Positions 31,330 through 41,965 of a DNA stretch of 64,000 bases are shown in pieces. This stretch comes from Cantharellus purpuraceus. Lineage: Eukaryota > Basidiomycota > Agaricomycetes > Cantharellales > Hydnaceae. The notes beneath the pieces were generated by a model. That model ran no database searches. It was not told the origin of the DNA and worked only from the letters and a program-made list of their open reading frames with translations. Position numbers and translations under genes: made by a program. Location: the NCBI GenBank assembly GCA_025174535.1, contig JALBUN010000023.1, positions 1,922,001 through 1,986,000 on the forward strand, given 5' to 3'. Within the stretch, counting starts at the first letter, position 1; each line of letters opens with the position of its first letter.

Positions 31330-32955
31330 ACTAGATGATGGGACATCTACCCTAAAGAGGGGAATAGCGACTATGCCACTGTAAACCCACACAACTTTCA
31401 TCCTGTGTTTACTAACAAGCAGCTGGCATCGTCCCTACGAGCATCCACCCTCATGACTCCCACCCTCCGAGCTGTCACCATTATGGACATGGACCAACTC
31501 CGCTCCAACATCCGCTCATCACTCCAATCCAATCCAGTTGTAGTTAAACACTTGGACAACCCTTCTGATCCAAAATGGTCACTTGACCCCAAAGGACACC
31601 TCCGACAAAACAACCGGATATATGTCCCCAATGCCAATGGTCTCCGACTCTAAGTTTTGCAGTATTATCATGATCACCCAATCTCAGGCCATTTCAGGCA
31701 AAATCGCACACAAGGATTAATCTGATGAGACTACATATGGCCAAAAATGCGAGAATACATTCAACACTACTGTAACTCCTGCACCATGTGTATGCACTCA
31801 AAATCGCAAAGGCACAAACCCTACAGAATGCTTAAGCAACTTCCAGTCCCGGAGCAACCATGGAACTCCATCTCCATGGATTTCATAGAGAAGCTCCCCC
31901 CATCACTCAGATATGACACCATACTCGTGATTGTTGACAGGTTCACCAAACAGTCACTATTCATTCCGATGCATGACACCATCACCTCCACCTCACTAGC
32001 TAAATTGTTCATTCTCCATGTATTCTCTAAACACGGAGTCCCATCACATGTCATGTCTGATCAAGGCTCGGAGTTTGTGTCCTCCTTCTTCCACACATTA
32101 GGAAAGGCTCTTGACATGAAGCTCCATTTCACCTCCAGATACCACCCTGAAGGAGACAGACAAACAGAACAAATGAATCAGTCCCTGGAACAATACCTCC
32201 GAATCTATTGTAACTATCAACAAGACAACTGGGCTGATCTACTTCTGATCGCAGAGTTTGCCTACAACAATGCTCTGAACGTGACTACTGGCATCTCTCC
32301 ATTTTTTGCTAATAAAGGCTATCACCCAAACATCTCCATCCACCCTGAGAAAGAACTTGCCTCAACCAAAGCCTGCCAATTTGTAAACAACCTTGATCAA
32401 CTACACCAACATCTCTGAGAAACCATCTCTGATACCCAGAAACAATATCAAGTCTCCACAGACCGACGCTGCATTCCAGCTCCAGACCTGCAAATTGGAG
32501 ACAAAGTATTCGTTAAGGCCGATCACTTCCGGACCACCCGCCCATTGAAGAAACTCTCTGAGAAATACTTAGGTCCTTATGAGGTCATTGCTTGCACAGG
32601 CAGCAGGTCCTTCACCCTCCACCTCCCAGACCACTTCCAAGCAGTTCATCTGGTTTTCCATATATCAATGCTCAAACCCGCTACTACGAACGAGATCTCC
32701 GGTTGCACGCAACCCCCACCTCCCCCAATCATCATCAAAGGAGACAATGAATATGAGAACTCTGAGATCCTGGACTCGAAGATCGACCATCGATACAAGT
32801 GCAAGCTCCAGTACTTAGTCAAATGGACTGGATATGAAGGCACTGATGAAGAGTCCTCATGGATCTCCGCGTCCAAACTCGATCATGCATCCAAATCCGT
32901 CTCCAACTTTCACTCCGCTTATCCAGACAAACCTGGCCCCCTTATGAATCTTTAA
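31330..32955 (+). pseudogene. pol: F-2 integrase and chromodomain
   Basis: The linker FTNKQLASSLRASTLM is followed by the zinc-domain remnant (YYHDHPISGHF...CNSCTMCMHSK) and the core with SMDFIEKLPP (D), SDQGSEFVSSFF (D), QMNQSLEQYL (E) at 31747-32418. A TGA follows, then the C-terminal linker KYLGPYEVIACTGSRSFTLHL and chromodomain YENSEILDSKIDHRYKCKLQYLVKWTGYEGTDEESSW ending at 32955. The core ORF of 223 aa is open, the best integrase of the F family here. Confidence 0.88.
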
Positions 32956-33109
32956 GTTCAATTACTAATGCTAATTCTATTATTTCGCATCATCATTTTA
33001 TTACAAGTCACAAGGGAAATTACCAGCCTGCCCAAAAAACTCCAAAGGAATATCACTCTGACTCATTTTTCTCCACTCTGAAATTTATAATCATTTTCAT
33101 TTTGTATTT

Positions 33110-35085
33110 TTATACATCATGTTTCCCCTTATCTACCTCAGGCTCCATCTCCGACTCATCATCACTCTCTACATCCGACACCCAATCTTTCTCATCCCCA
33201 ATGTCTGAATCCTCGTCCAAAGGGGCCATGAACTTCCACAACCGACGTAACTCAGCTGTCCGCTGACCCTCCAGAACCTCCTTCCATTTCATCGTCTTCA
33301 CCAAGTCCACTAGCAACCCCTCCGTCTGCCAGAGATGCTCCAACTGCAGGTTAACCAGCCGGATAAGCTGGCCCATGGTACTATTGGGCGCAGAGACGTG
33401 CCCCGTACCTGCACCGGTTGTTGCCCCTTCTGATCCAACACCACTACCCCCGGCTGCCACAGCACCTGTCTCTGTCCGCTGCTTTTTGGTCAGATGACCT
33501 TCTGATTCTTTCTCTGCCCCTCCTTGTACCACTAGTTGGGGCTTGACGCTCTGACTCCAGGGATCAAACTTTCCATTGATCCTACACCCTCCTTTCCAAC
33601 CCTGACAACGATCGCAGGACTGAAGGCGGCGAGTTGGGCCAGTAGGCCACACACACTCCACGCCCACATCATGACATAAGTTGTTACACCGGGCCCGCCA
33701 AATGGCTCTGCTGGAGCCAGAGCCTTGGGTGGTCCACCCCTTCTCACTGCGGCCTCCAAATGTTCCCTCTCCTCCTCCTTGTCATGCTGTTCTGCTGCTG
33801 CCTTCTCCATCTTGCACTTGTGAAGCTGGATCGCCGACCTAGCAACACGCAGCTCCTTCTTACAGGTCGCCAAAACACAACTCTCCACCTTACACCATAT
33901 GACCCTCCGGTCCACCTCCCGCTTCTCCGTATCAGCACTCGGATATGCCTTCAATGAAAAGACTGTGACATCAAGATTCTTCTTGGTGGTCATGGCATAG
34001 AGCTCCGCCCTTTTGTGAGCCTCAACTGTGGCTACCCAAGCCATCTCCTCGTAACAATTTGAAGTTGGATCCAGCTCCGCATCCGTCCTGACATCCACAC
34101 CCGCCTCGGGTTCTGCATTTGCGTTGAGCTCCATATTGGCATCAGGATCTGCCTCCACCTCTGCCCTCTCCGCCTCCATCGCTTCATCTTCCTCAGCCAC
34201 ACCCAACCCAAACAATGGCCGTACCCGCGGATGTAACAGTGAGTCCTCCGCAGTGACAGTTTTTGGACGAGTTGTCTCCGTCCATGTAATGGAAATGATA
34301 GTGACTTCAGGGGTCCCTGTCCATATTGGCACACTCAGGTCTCCTGGACTGGTCACCCCTGCCCTGGTCACCTCCTCCTCCACCTCCATGGCAGCTTCTA
34401 GCTCGTGCGCCTGCTCCTCCACTTCCTTCAGTCTCGTGGCCTCCATCGTGGCTGCAAGTTCCTTGACCCTGCAGGCCCTCTTGGCCTTTGTTTCCTCCTC
34501 TTTCCTTCTCCATTCTGTCTCCACCGCCTCTTTCCGCCTCTGCTCCTCCTCCTCCTTGCGTCTCTGTTCCATCTCCTCCTCCTCCTTCCGTCTCCGTTCC
34601 GCCTCCTCCTTGCATCTCCGTTCCATCTCCTCCTCCTCCTTCTGTCTCTGTTCCGCCTCCTCCTTGCGTCTCTGTTCCATCTCCTCCTCCTCCTTCCGTC
34701 TCCGTTCCGCCTCCTCCTTGCATCTCCGTTCCATCTCCTCCTCCTCCTTCTGTCTCTGTTCCGCCTCCTCCTTGCGTCTCCATTCCACCACCTCCTCCTC
34801 CTTCCATCTCCATTCCACCACCTCCTCCTCCTTCCGTCTCCATTCCACCACCTCCTCCTCCTTCCGTCTCCATTCCACCACCTCCTCCTCCTTCCGTCTC
34901 CATTCCACCACCTCCTCCTCCTTCCGTCTCCATTCCACCACCTCCTCCTCCTTCCGTCTCCATTCTGCTTCCTCCTCCTCTTTCCATTTCCGCTCCTCTT
35001 CCTCTTCCTTCCGTCGGGCCAAGAGCAACTGCTCAAGCTCAGCCATGCTCATGCTTGCCAAAGGGTTTGACATCATTTCAATCAT
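33110..35085 (-). pseudogene. Antisense accessory gene of F-2: long coiled coil and Cys6 cluster
   Basis: Convergent with pol (154 bp after the chromodomain stop) and starting 117 bp inside the 3' LTR. MSNPLASMSMAELEQLLLARRKEEEEER opens a roughly 190-residue Glu/Arg/Lys coiled coil made of 10-residue units (type EEEVVEWRRK). A less charged middle follows, then near 33690 a frame change. The second frame holds CNNLCHDVGVECVW...SCDRCQGWKGGC (C-x3-C-x6-C-x12-C-x2-C-x6-C) and an acidic C-terminus (DEDSDIGDEKDWVSDVESDD). Homologous in layout to the G gene at 14808-15780. Possibly a DNA-binding regulator; inference. Confidence 0.72.
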
Positions 35086-35188
35086 GCCCCTCCTTTTATA
35101 TGTCTCCAGACCCCCAGTATAACTCCAACTGCACCCAACCGTCTCACCTATTCAATCCATGGACATGAGGCCTCAGGGGCTCGGCCTT

Positions 35189-35202
35189 AAATGGGGAGAT
35201 AC
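35189..35202 (+). promoter_or_regulatory. F-2 polypurine tract
   Basis: AAATGGGGAGATAC directly before the 3' LTR (TGTTATGAC). F-1 has AAATGGAGAGATAC at the same place, and G has AGAAGGGAGATAC before its LTR. This proves that the antisense gene lies within the element, not beside it. Confidence 0.85.
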
Positions 35203-35765
35203 TGTTATGACTATATTCATTAACGCCCAGATCCCTGTCTGATCCACTCAGATCCCCACGCATATGAAATCTATACTCCATTTGGAAACTGCCATCTCCA
35301 TCTACCTGTCCGATTGTCACCGCTGATTCTGCCCATCTGTCACCAGTTCCGATTGATGCATCAGCATCACCATAGGAACCCGGACATCCGTCCCCATCAG
35401 ACTCAGACATACTCATGTAAGGCCTTCAGCCTTGGAGACCCATCACCGGAGTAATTATTATTAGATTTCAAAATATGTATTTAAGTTGCCCAACTGGGGA
35501 CTTCATTCCCCAGTTTGAATATTGAATCACGCCTAGTTCCCAAGTCCAATCCTAACTCTCTAAGTCATACTCCATCTCCGAAATCCCAGACACCGGTATT
35601 AGTGAGGGTGCAGCACATAAGCTGAAGCCAAGTCTGTTCCGACCCCCACGATGTGCTCCAACTCCAACCCAACCTCCAACCCAACCTCCAACCCAACCTC
35701 CAACCCAATCTCTGACCCAACCTCCAACCCAATCTCCCACCCCCAATTGGACCTGCTGCGTAACA
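35203..35765 (+). repeat. F-2 3' LTR (563 bp)
   Basis: TGTTATGACTATATTC...TGCGTAACA, followed by target duplication CAATC and the right half of MITE M2. It contains about six CCAACCCAAC-type units at 35660-35740. Confidence 0.93.
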
Positions 35766-36286
35766 CAATCTGGATATCTTTAAAGATTTCAGATATCCAA
35801 GTTTTTTTTGGATATCTTAAATTTTTATAAATATAAATATGTATTTCATATTTTAATAAACTTTAAAAGATAAGATGTTTGTTATGGATGAACATAATTA
35901 TTTATATGAATATAGCAGTAATATATATTAATATTATTGGTATAATAGAGAATATTTAGATATACAAATGCCAGGTGAGGATTCAAGGTACATTAGATTA
36001 TTTGACCAGTATAGTACAAGAAAGAATGAGTGAAAAGAAATTAAGTGTAGCAGGAGTAGAATATTCCCTTGAAGCAGTTGCCACCGGTAAATTAAAAAAA
36101 AAAGAATTATTTTTGAGAATCATGTCAAAATATCAAAATATGTTTTAAATCTAAGTAAATTATATAAATTTGAGAATCATGTATGAAATATCAAAATATG
36201 TTTTAATATAAGTATATTATATAAAATTTGAGGAAATGGGTTGTATATACATATTTGATGTATTTCTGAACAAGCATCTATGGTTC

Positions 36287-37665
36287 TGTTTTGGAACCTG
36301 CAAAATTATGGTGTTAGGGCAAACTCTAAATCACCACAATTCCGTGAATGAACAGCTGAGAAGAATATCAAATCCTACTGCAGCACAACTCCAGAAACAA
36401 TTTAATGTTTGTACTTTGGTTACAATCCATTGTAATGGTCAATGCAGACGATACGCAGGAAGGTAATACATTTCTTAGCAGCAGGGAATGAATAAGACTT
36501 CCAGAGTCTAGAGTTCACAGATGCTTAGGGGTCCAGATATTCCAAAATGAGGGGAATGCACTTAGAGGCTAGAGGAAGTAGGTGGATGAATCCAACTGTC
36601 CAACCAGTGACACTCTGAAGTGGGTAACAGCAATGTGTGAAGTAGTCTAGCAACTGCTTCACATGAGTTCAAGCTTCTAATGCTCTGCAAAGGCAGTACA
36701 CACTAGTAACTTAAACAAGAGCACTAATGGCAGGACTATCAACAGACAATCTCACCCTGTAGATTTGTAGTCACGCGAGGTAGATACTACACTCATGCCC
36801 AAAGCAGGACAATCACTACTTTGAGTGCAATCAAATACAGTTACACAACTGTAAGTGACCCTTGAACTGGACAATCAACAGTTACTGAGATATAGAGGAT
36901 GACACTGTATGTCACTCTAGTCACACTGGTGTGCAGAAGATGGGTAGAAGTGGTAGAATATGTTATGCAAAATGACCTCCTTATATATTGTATTTACAGG
37001 AGCTGACTAATACTACTGGAAACTTCTACCTATTAATAGATGGAAACTACTGGAAGCTAGTGGAATATGTGAGAAGGGGGTGGAAGTTTCCTAGCCAATG
37101 AGCTGCTTGGATTTGCTCTGACTCATGGCATGAGTCATAGATGGAGTCATAGTGTGACTCAGAGCAGGAGTCATAGTATGAGTAATCACAGGAGTCATTG
37201 CATGAGTCACCATTACTCAAATGACTTGATTGATACTTCGTTTCCCAGGCTGATCAGCACAGCTATGGGTAGGCACAGCTTCTATTGAACTCTCCACTGA
37301 AAATGGAGTCAGGAGGTGCAGTGGTTGTGAAGATATTGAGCATTTACTGGCAGTGGTGACCAGATTGAGTCAGAGATTGAAATGAGTCAGTTGTCCGGGT
37401 GACTCCAGCTGACTTTAAAGCTGCTGACATCTGTGAAGATTTGTGGGTCTATGTGGGTCCCAAGACTTCGCCCAGCAGAACAACAAGGTTGTGGACTCAT
37501 TTCTGCATGGAAAAATCCCGAAAAAATATGAAAAAATAGAGAATATTTGAATGACCCTAAATCAATAGAAATCAGTAAGTATTTGCTGATATTTTAAGGC
37601 CATGAAGCAAAATACATAAATTTGGGACAGGAAACAAGATGTTATTCAAGGAAAACCAGTTCCCA
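36287..37665 (+). repeat. LTR E2 (1,379 bp) with a cluster of TGA(C/G)TCA sites
   Basis: TGTTTTGGAACC...CAGTTCCCA. The left flank is F-1 at the protease/RT border and the right flank is the F-1 antisense gene, so no TSD and a deletion of RT-integrase between. A segment at 37119-37389 absent or different in E1 and E3 holds six perfect TGACTCA/TGAGTCA motifs (37119, 37131, 37155, 37203, 37366, 37383). Confidence 0.78.
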
Positions 37666-37698
37666 TACATCTCCACCTTGCACCATATGACCCTCCGG

Positions 37699-39109
37699 TG
37701 ACGAGCCAGGACGCATCGAGGACGCATATCGAACCACTCTGACAGTCCAACTCCACCAGCGTCTTTTCGTATCAACTTTTAAATAGCGCCGCAACTCCCT
37801 ATCCACCTCAGTCTCTAATTCGAGCCATCGATTGTCACTCGTGTTTCATCGCCATCGATCATTATCAGCTTTCTATTCACACCAATCCTTTCATCATCAT
37901 TCACATGGCTTCCCATTCTATTCCCCTCTCCAACATCACTTCTAATAATACGTCACACTGGTCTCTGGACACAGAGGACTATCAAAAATACGCCGAGCTC
38001 CATGGGCATGTTAAGCCACCTCCACATGTCAAAATACTTCCAAAACTCTTTCAACGTCCAAGATCCCCACCATGTCTCTCTTATGCCATTGGCGATCCAA
38101 TATTCTTTCACAATTCCATTGAACCATATACATTCCTCGACATTTCACCTCTATATCGTAACACGGATAGAAGAGTCGAACGTGAGGTAGAATTTCAGTC
38201 GCCATTGCCGACCTATCCTCCCATTTCAATCCGACTCAGGTTACATCGTGTCAGGCAAAGGGACCAAATACTCTTGGAGCAGGATACCATGAGACGGATC
38301 ACTAAGACAATAAGGAGTATTTGTTGTGGAAGCTGACGGAAGTCCTCATGTGACTCAGGGTCAATTAACCTTTGGAGCCGTAGGGAAGATGGTATTGGTG
38401 GACATTTCTATTGTTCTTTTATATGACTCACCCCTGTTTCATCTTTTAATTCATTCATACACGACTTACTCATCCGTGTTCTATTTTTGGTTCTTTTATT
38501 ACTCATCACCCCCTATTCTTACAAAGATTACCCCTATCTGTCGTTTCAGTTCTCCATGATTTCCCCTTTAGTAGTTCAACTTCACATGCTTTGTCAGCTG
38601 GCTTGATCAGCATTTCTTGCATCATATCGCATCATTTGCTCCTCATATTGTGTCGTTGTGCCCTGGGGATTTGTATATAAAAGGGCGCTAGTCTTCGCCT
38701 TTGGAATAAATCAACAAGTTTTCAGCCAACGCTCTAAAGTCAAAGTCCACGCTCTAAGTCTACGCTCTACGCTCTACATCACAATCCATCAGCTCTACAC
38801 CGAGGTAAACACCTTGGTTCAACGATCAGATTTCCCTCCGCCACCGAGAGGTTGATTCTCCTGAAACCAGCTTTCGCGTACCTCCCAACCGGGCTCCGCA
38901 TTGTCATCCAGTCACAGAGCACGATCAGCCATCGGGACCGACCTTTTGCTCCCATCCTCATCCAACCACAGAGCACTATCCCACTTCCCTGTTACGTACT
39001 CCTCGCCCTGATTGATCTTTGGAGTGCTGAACAACTGCGTTACACACCGTCTGCTTGCTAGGACCGTTGCGCGCAGGCTTATAGGATCTATTCCTTAAGC
39101 GAACCGACA
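37699..39109 (+). repeat. Solo LTR D3 (1,411 bp, TSD CCGG)
   Basis: TGACGAGCC...AACCGACA flanked by CCGG (37695-37698, 39110-39113) inside the F-1 antisense gene; the unbroken sequence is seen in F-2 at about 33910. Carries an intact 143-aa ORF at 37905-38336 (MASHSIPLSN...), nearly identical to that of D1 except for an in-frame 3-bp difference, and the TATATAAA promoter near 38675. Confidence 0.93.
37905..38336 (+). CDS. 143-aa ORF inside LTR D3
   Basis: Same product as in D1: LSYAIGDPIFFHNSIEPYTFLD core and basic tail, open to a TGA. Differences from D1 are mostly single substitutions plus one 3-bp indel (DTMRRIT against DTIWRRIT), so the frame is preserved in both. Unrecognised protein; expression unproven. 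Confidence 0.45.
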   Translation: MASHSIPLSNITSNNTSHWSLDTEDYQKYAELHGHVKPPPHVKILPKLFQRPRSPPCLSYAIGDPIFFHNSIEPYTFLDISPLYRNTDRRVEREVEFQSPLPTYPPISIRLRLHRVRQRDQILLEQDTMRRITKTIRSICCGS

Positions 39110-39113
39110 CCGG

Positions 39114-40129
39114 TCCGCCTCCCGCTTCTCCATATCAGCACTCAGGTGCGCCTTCAATGAAAAAACCGCGACCTTGAGGTTCTTCTTGGTGGTAGCAGCA
39201 TGGAGCTCCACCCTTTTGCAAGCTTCAACCATGGCTACCCAAGCCATCTCCTCGTAGCAATTCGAGGTCAGATCCAGCTCCATATCCATCCTGACATCCA
39301 CACCCACCTCGGGTTCTGCATTTGCGTCAAGCTCCATGTTGGCATCAGGATCTGCCTCCACCTCCACCCTCTCTGCCTCCACCACATCATCTTCCTCAGC
39401 TGCACCCACCACAAATAACGGCCATGACCACAGATGCAACAGTGAGTCCACTGTAGGGACAGTTGTCAGATGGGTTGACTCCATCTGCATAATCAAGATA
39501 ATGGCAACCTCAGGGGCCACTGCCCATATTGGCACACTTGGACTCCCCAAGTGACTAGTCGCCCCTGCCCCAGTCACCTCCTCCTCTACCTCCATGGCGG
39601 CTTCTAGCTCATGCACCTGCTCTTCCACTTCCTTCAGTCTTGCAGCCTCCATTGCAGCCACAAGCTCCTTGACCCTGCAGGCTCGCTCAGCTTTTGCTTC
39701 TTCCTCCTTCCTTCTCCGTTCTGTCTCTGCCTCCTCCTTCTGTCTCCACTCCTCCTCCTCCTTCCTTCTCCACTCCTCCTCCTCCTTCCGTCTCTGTTCC
39801 ACCTCCTCCTCCTCCTTCCATCTCTGTTCTTCCTCCTCCTCCTCCTTCCATCTCTGTTCCACCTCCTCCTCCTCCTTCCATCTCCATTCCACCTCCTCCT
39901 CCTCTTTCTGTCTCTGTTCCGCCTCCTCCTCCCCCTTCCATCTCCGTTCCTCCTTCCATCTCTGTTCCACCTCCTCCTCCTCCCTCCGTCTCCATTCTGC
40001 CTCCTCCTCCTCCTTCCATCTCCACTCCTCTTCCTCTTCCTTCTGTTGGGCCAGGAGCAACTGCTCAAGCTCGGCCACACTCATGTTTGCCAAAGGAGTT
40101 GACATCATTGAGGATAAGACCTCAATCAT
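39114..40129 (-). pseudogene. Antisense accessory gene of F-1, N-terminal two thirds
   Basis: MIEVLSSMMSTPLANMSVAELEQLLLAQQK then a Glu/Arg/Trp coiled coil (units such as EEEEVEQRWK), ACRVKELVAAMEAARLKEVEEQ, and the acidic middle (EVEADPDANMELDANAEPEVG), open until D3 interrupts it. After D3 only about 30 bp remain (37666-37698) before LTR E2, so the Cys6 part is lost. The start lies 116 bp from the 3' LTR, as in F-2. Confidence 0.72.
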
Positions 40130-40245
40130 GCCCCTCCTTTATATGTCTCCAGACCCCCAGTATAACTCTGACTGCACCCAACCATCTCACCTATTCAATC
40201 CATGGACATGAGGCCTCAGGGGCTCAGCCTTAAATGGAGAGATAC

Positions 40246-41098
40246 TGTTATGACTATATTCATTAATGCCCAGATCCCCATCCAATCCACTCAGATCCCC
40301 ACACATATGAAATCTATACTCCATTTGGAAACCATCACATCTCTACTTATCTGTCCAATTGTCACCACCGAATCTTGCCCATCCATCTCCGGTTCCAATT
40401 GATGCTGATGCATCACCATAGGAACCTGGACATCCGTCCCCATCAGACTCGGACATACTCATGTAAGGCTGTTGGCCTTGGAGACCCATCACCAGAGTAA
40501 TTATTATTAGATTTCAAATATGTATTTAAGCTGTCCAACTGGGGACTTCATCCCCAGTTTGAATATTGAATCACGCCTAGTTCCCAAGTCTGATCCTAAC
40601 TATCTAAAGTCATACTCCATCTCCAAAATCTTGGACACCGGTATTAGTGAGGGTGCAGCACATAAGCTGAAGCCAAGTCCGTTCCAACCCCCACAATGTA
40701 CCCCGATTCCCTCTCCAACTCTGACCCAACCTCCAACCCAACCTTCAACCCAACCTCCAACCCAACCTCCAACCCAACCTTCAACCCAACCTCCAACCCA
40801 ACCTTCAACCCAACCTCCAACCCAACCTTCAACCCAACCTCCAACCCAACCTTCAACCCAACCTTCAACCCAACCTCCAACCCAACCTTCAACCCAACCT
40901 CCAACCCAACCTTCAACCCAACCTCCAACCCAACCTTCAACCCAACCTCCAACCCAACCTCCAACCCAACCTCCAACCCAACCTTCAACCCAACCTCCAA
41001 CCCAACCTTCAACCCAACCTCCAACCCAACCTCCAACCCAACCTCCAACCCAACCTCCAACCCAATCTCCAACCCCCAATCAGACCTAGTGCGTAACA
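40246..41098 (+). repeat. F-1 3' LTR (853 bp) with expanded minisatellite
   Basis: TGTTATGACTATATTC...GTGCGTAACA. About 40700-41080 is a run of roughly forty 10-bp units of the type CCAACCCAAC/CCAACCTTCA, against a handful in the 5' LTR (529 bp) and F-2 (563 bp). The expansion creates long spurious ORFs in several frames. The LTR is followed by CCCTT, the imperfect target duplicate. Confidence 0.92.
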
Positions 41099-41103
41099 CC
41101 CTT

Positions 41104-41603
41104 GTCGTGGGACTTGTCCTGATTCTTGCCTGAGGAGGTCTCTCAAGCTACCTTGGAGCATCGTTCCAGTACTGAGCATCAATGGACTGTACTAAAGTCC
41201 TGAGTTCAGATAGGGTGACGGGTTTGCCTACTCTGGCAACTTTGTCCTTGATTTGGGATGGAAGGCCATTGTATAATTGGCATTGGAGTGCAGCATTCCC
41301 CCATTGGACATGAGCAGCTAGTTGATTGAACTCAACTAGATACTTAGTGATCCTCTGGTTATCATGCATTTGGAGATTCTCGAGTTCAGCCTCAGCTTCG
41401 GCCTCTGGGTCATGAGGTCCAAAATTGGTCTTTAATTTGGACATGAACTTGGAGTAGTCATCTAGCCAAGAGGCTTCAGAATCAGAGGTCAGGGTGGATT
41501 CAAACCAATCAAGTTCCCTTTAAATAAGATAGAGCATAAGTAACTTTAGTACTACCATTGGAGAACGCATCAGGACAGTTGCAGAAGTTGAGGGTGCATT
41601 GTG
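41104..41603 (-). pseudogene. gag: G gag capsid region
   Basis: Minus strand: SKLKTNFGPHDPEAEAEAELENLQMHD, then YLVEFNQLAAHVQWGNAALQCQLYNGLPSQIKDKVARVGKPVTLSELRTLVQSIDAQYWND. This is the part of G gag upstream of the nucleocapsid at 25650-26081, separated from it by F-1. At 41604-41606 (TAA) MITE M4 begins. Confidence 0.82.
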
Positions 41604-41606
41604 TAA

Positions 41607-41876
41607 GACACTTGTTCAGAATCATGTCAGTATACAATATTCTGATGTATATGAGATATACATCAGAATTTCAATGATACATAAAGCCAGGGAGTTACAA
41701 TTTGGATATCTTAAAAGATTTTGGATGTGTGAAATTTTCATAAATATAAACATATATTCTATATTTTAATAAACTTTAAAAGATGAGATATTTGGTTGAG
41801 ATGAACATAATCATTTACATGGATATAATGGGAATGTATGTATTAATATAATTAGTATTATATAGGATATTTAGAT
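41607..41876. mobile_element. MITE M4, first part (cut by inversion)
   Basis: GACACTTGTTCAGAATC... through the ATTCTGATGTATAT-GAG-ATATACATCAGAAT hairpin to TATTTAGAT, where it stops. The missing second part is at 46524-46815 in the opposite orientation. Flanking TAA here and TTA at 46521-46523 are reverse complements, as expected if one MITE was split by an inversion. Confidence 0.82.
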
Positions 41877-41962
41877 GTTCAGCTTCCAGCACTCTGTTTT
41901 CTTTTTTCTCAAGCAGTCACCTTCAGGTGACTGCTGCTGTCTTGATCTCAACAAACCATTCC
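41877..41962 (-). pseudogene. B fragment between RNase H and integrase
   Basis: Reverse complement of the B1 stretch at about 7765-7845, including the hairpin AGCAGTCACC/GGTGACTGCT (here with loop TGAA instead of CGAA). Its left edge GTTCAGCTTCC is the inversion breakpoint: its continuation (CACTCAATG...) is at 46816. Continues into 42535 once M5 is removed. Confidence 0.75.
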
Positions 41963-41965
41963 ATA

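Larger units (their letters stand above)
28564..35765 (+). mobile_element. F-2, F-family Ty3/gypsy with antisense gene (TSD CAATC)
   Basis: Starts TGTTATGAC at 28564 and ends GTAACA at 35765; CAATC is duplicated at 28559-28563 and 35766-35770 inside MITE M2. Only 40 bp of the 5' LTR remain before LTR D2, and the sequence then resumes within RT, so gag and protease were deleted. Downstream of integrase it holds the complete antisense gene, purine tract and 3' LTR. Confidence 0.88.
28445..36278. mobile_element. MITE M2 (TIR GATGCTTGTTC, TSD TAT), split by F-2
   Basis: The left part 28445-28563 and right part 35771-36278 together make about 627 bp with ends GATGCTTGTTC...GAACAAGCATC, flanked by TAT (28442-28444, 36279-36281). 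It shares internal sequence with M1, M3 and M5. F-2 lies inside, flanked by CAATC. The MITE sits where F-1 protease passes into RT. Confidence 0.85.
26082..41098 (+). mobile_element. F-1, F-family Ty3/gypsy carrying several nested insertions (TSD CTCTT/CCCTT)
   Basis: 5' LTR 26082-26610, gag, protease, then MITE M2 (which contains F-2), LTR E2, the remaining antisense gene with solo LTR D3, purine tract, and 3' LTR 40246-41098. The flanking 5 bp are CTCTT (26077-26081) and CCCTT (41099-41103), differing by one transition. RT, RNase H and integrase of F-1 are missing: E2 joins the pre-RT region directly to the antisense gene. Confidence 0.85.

Noticed and set aside
34124..35168. Long Ser/Pro- and Leu-rich ORFs on the plus strand (34124-35168) and Gly/Arg-rich ones in other minus frames
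   Set aside because: Shadow frames of the 30-bp repeat in the antisense coiled-coil gene; only one minus frame gives a plausible protein that continues outside the repeat.
39336..40233. Plus-strand Ser/Pro/Leu ORFs opposite the F-1 antisense gene
   Set aside because: Same repeat shadow as in F-2.
40700..41080. CRISPR-like array
   Set aside because: Units are 10 bp without unique spacers; a eukaryotic minisatellite.
40520..41133. Long ORFs of Pro/Thr/Gln, Asn/Pro/Thr/Ser or Gly/Trp/Val repeats on both strands
   Set aside because: They are frames through the CCAACC minisatellite in the F LTR, open in several frames only because the repeat lacks stops.
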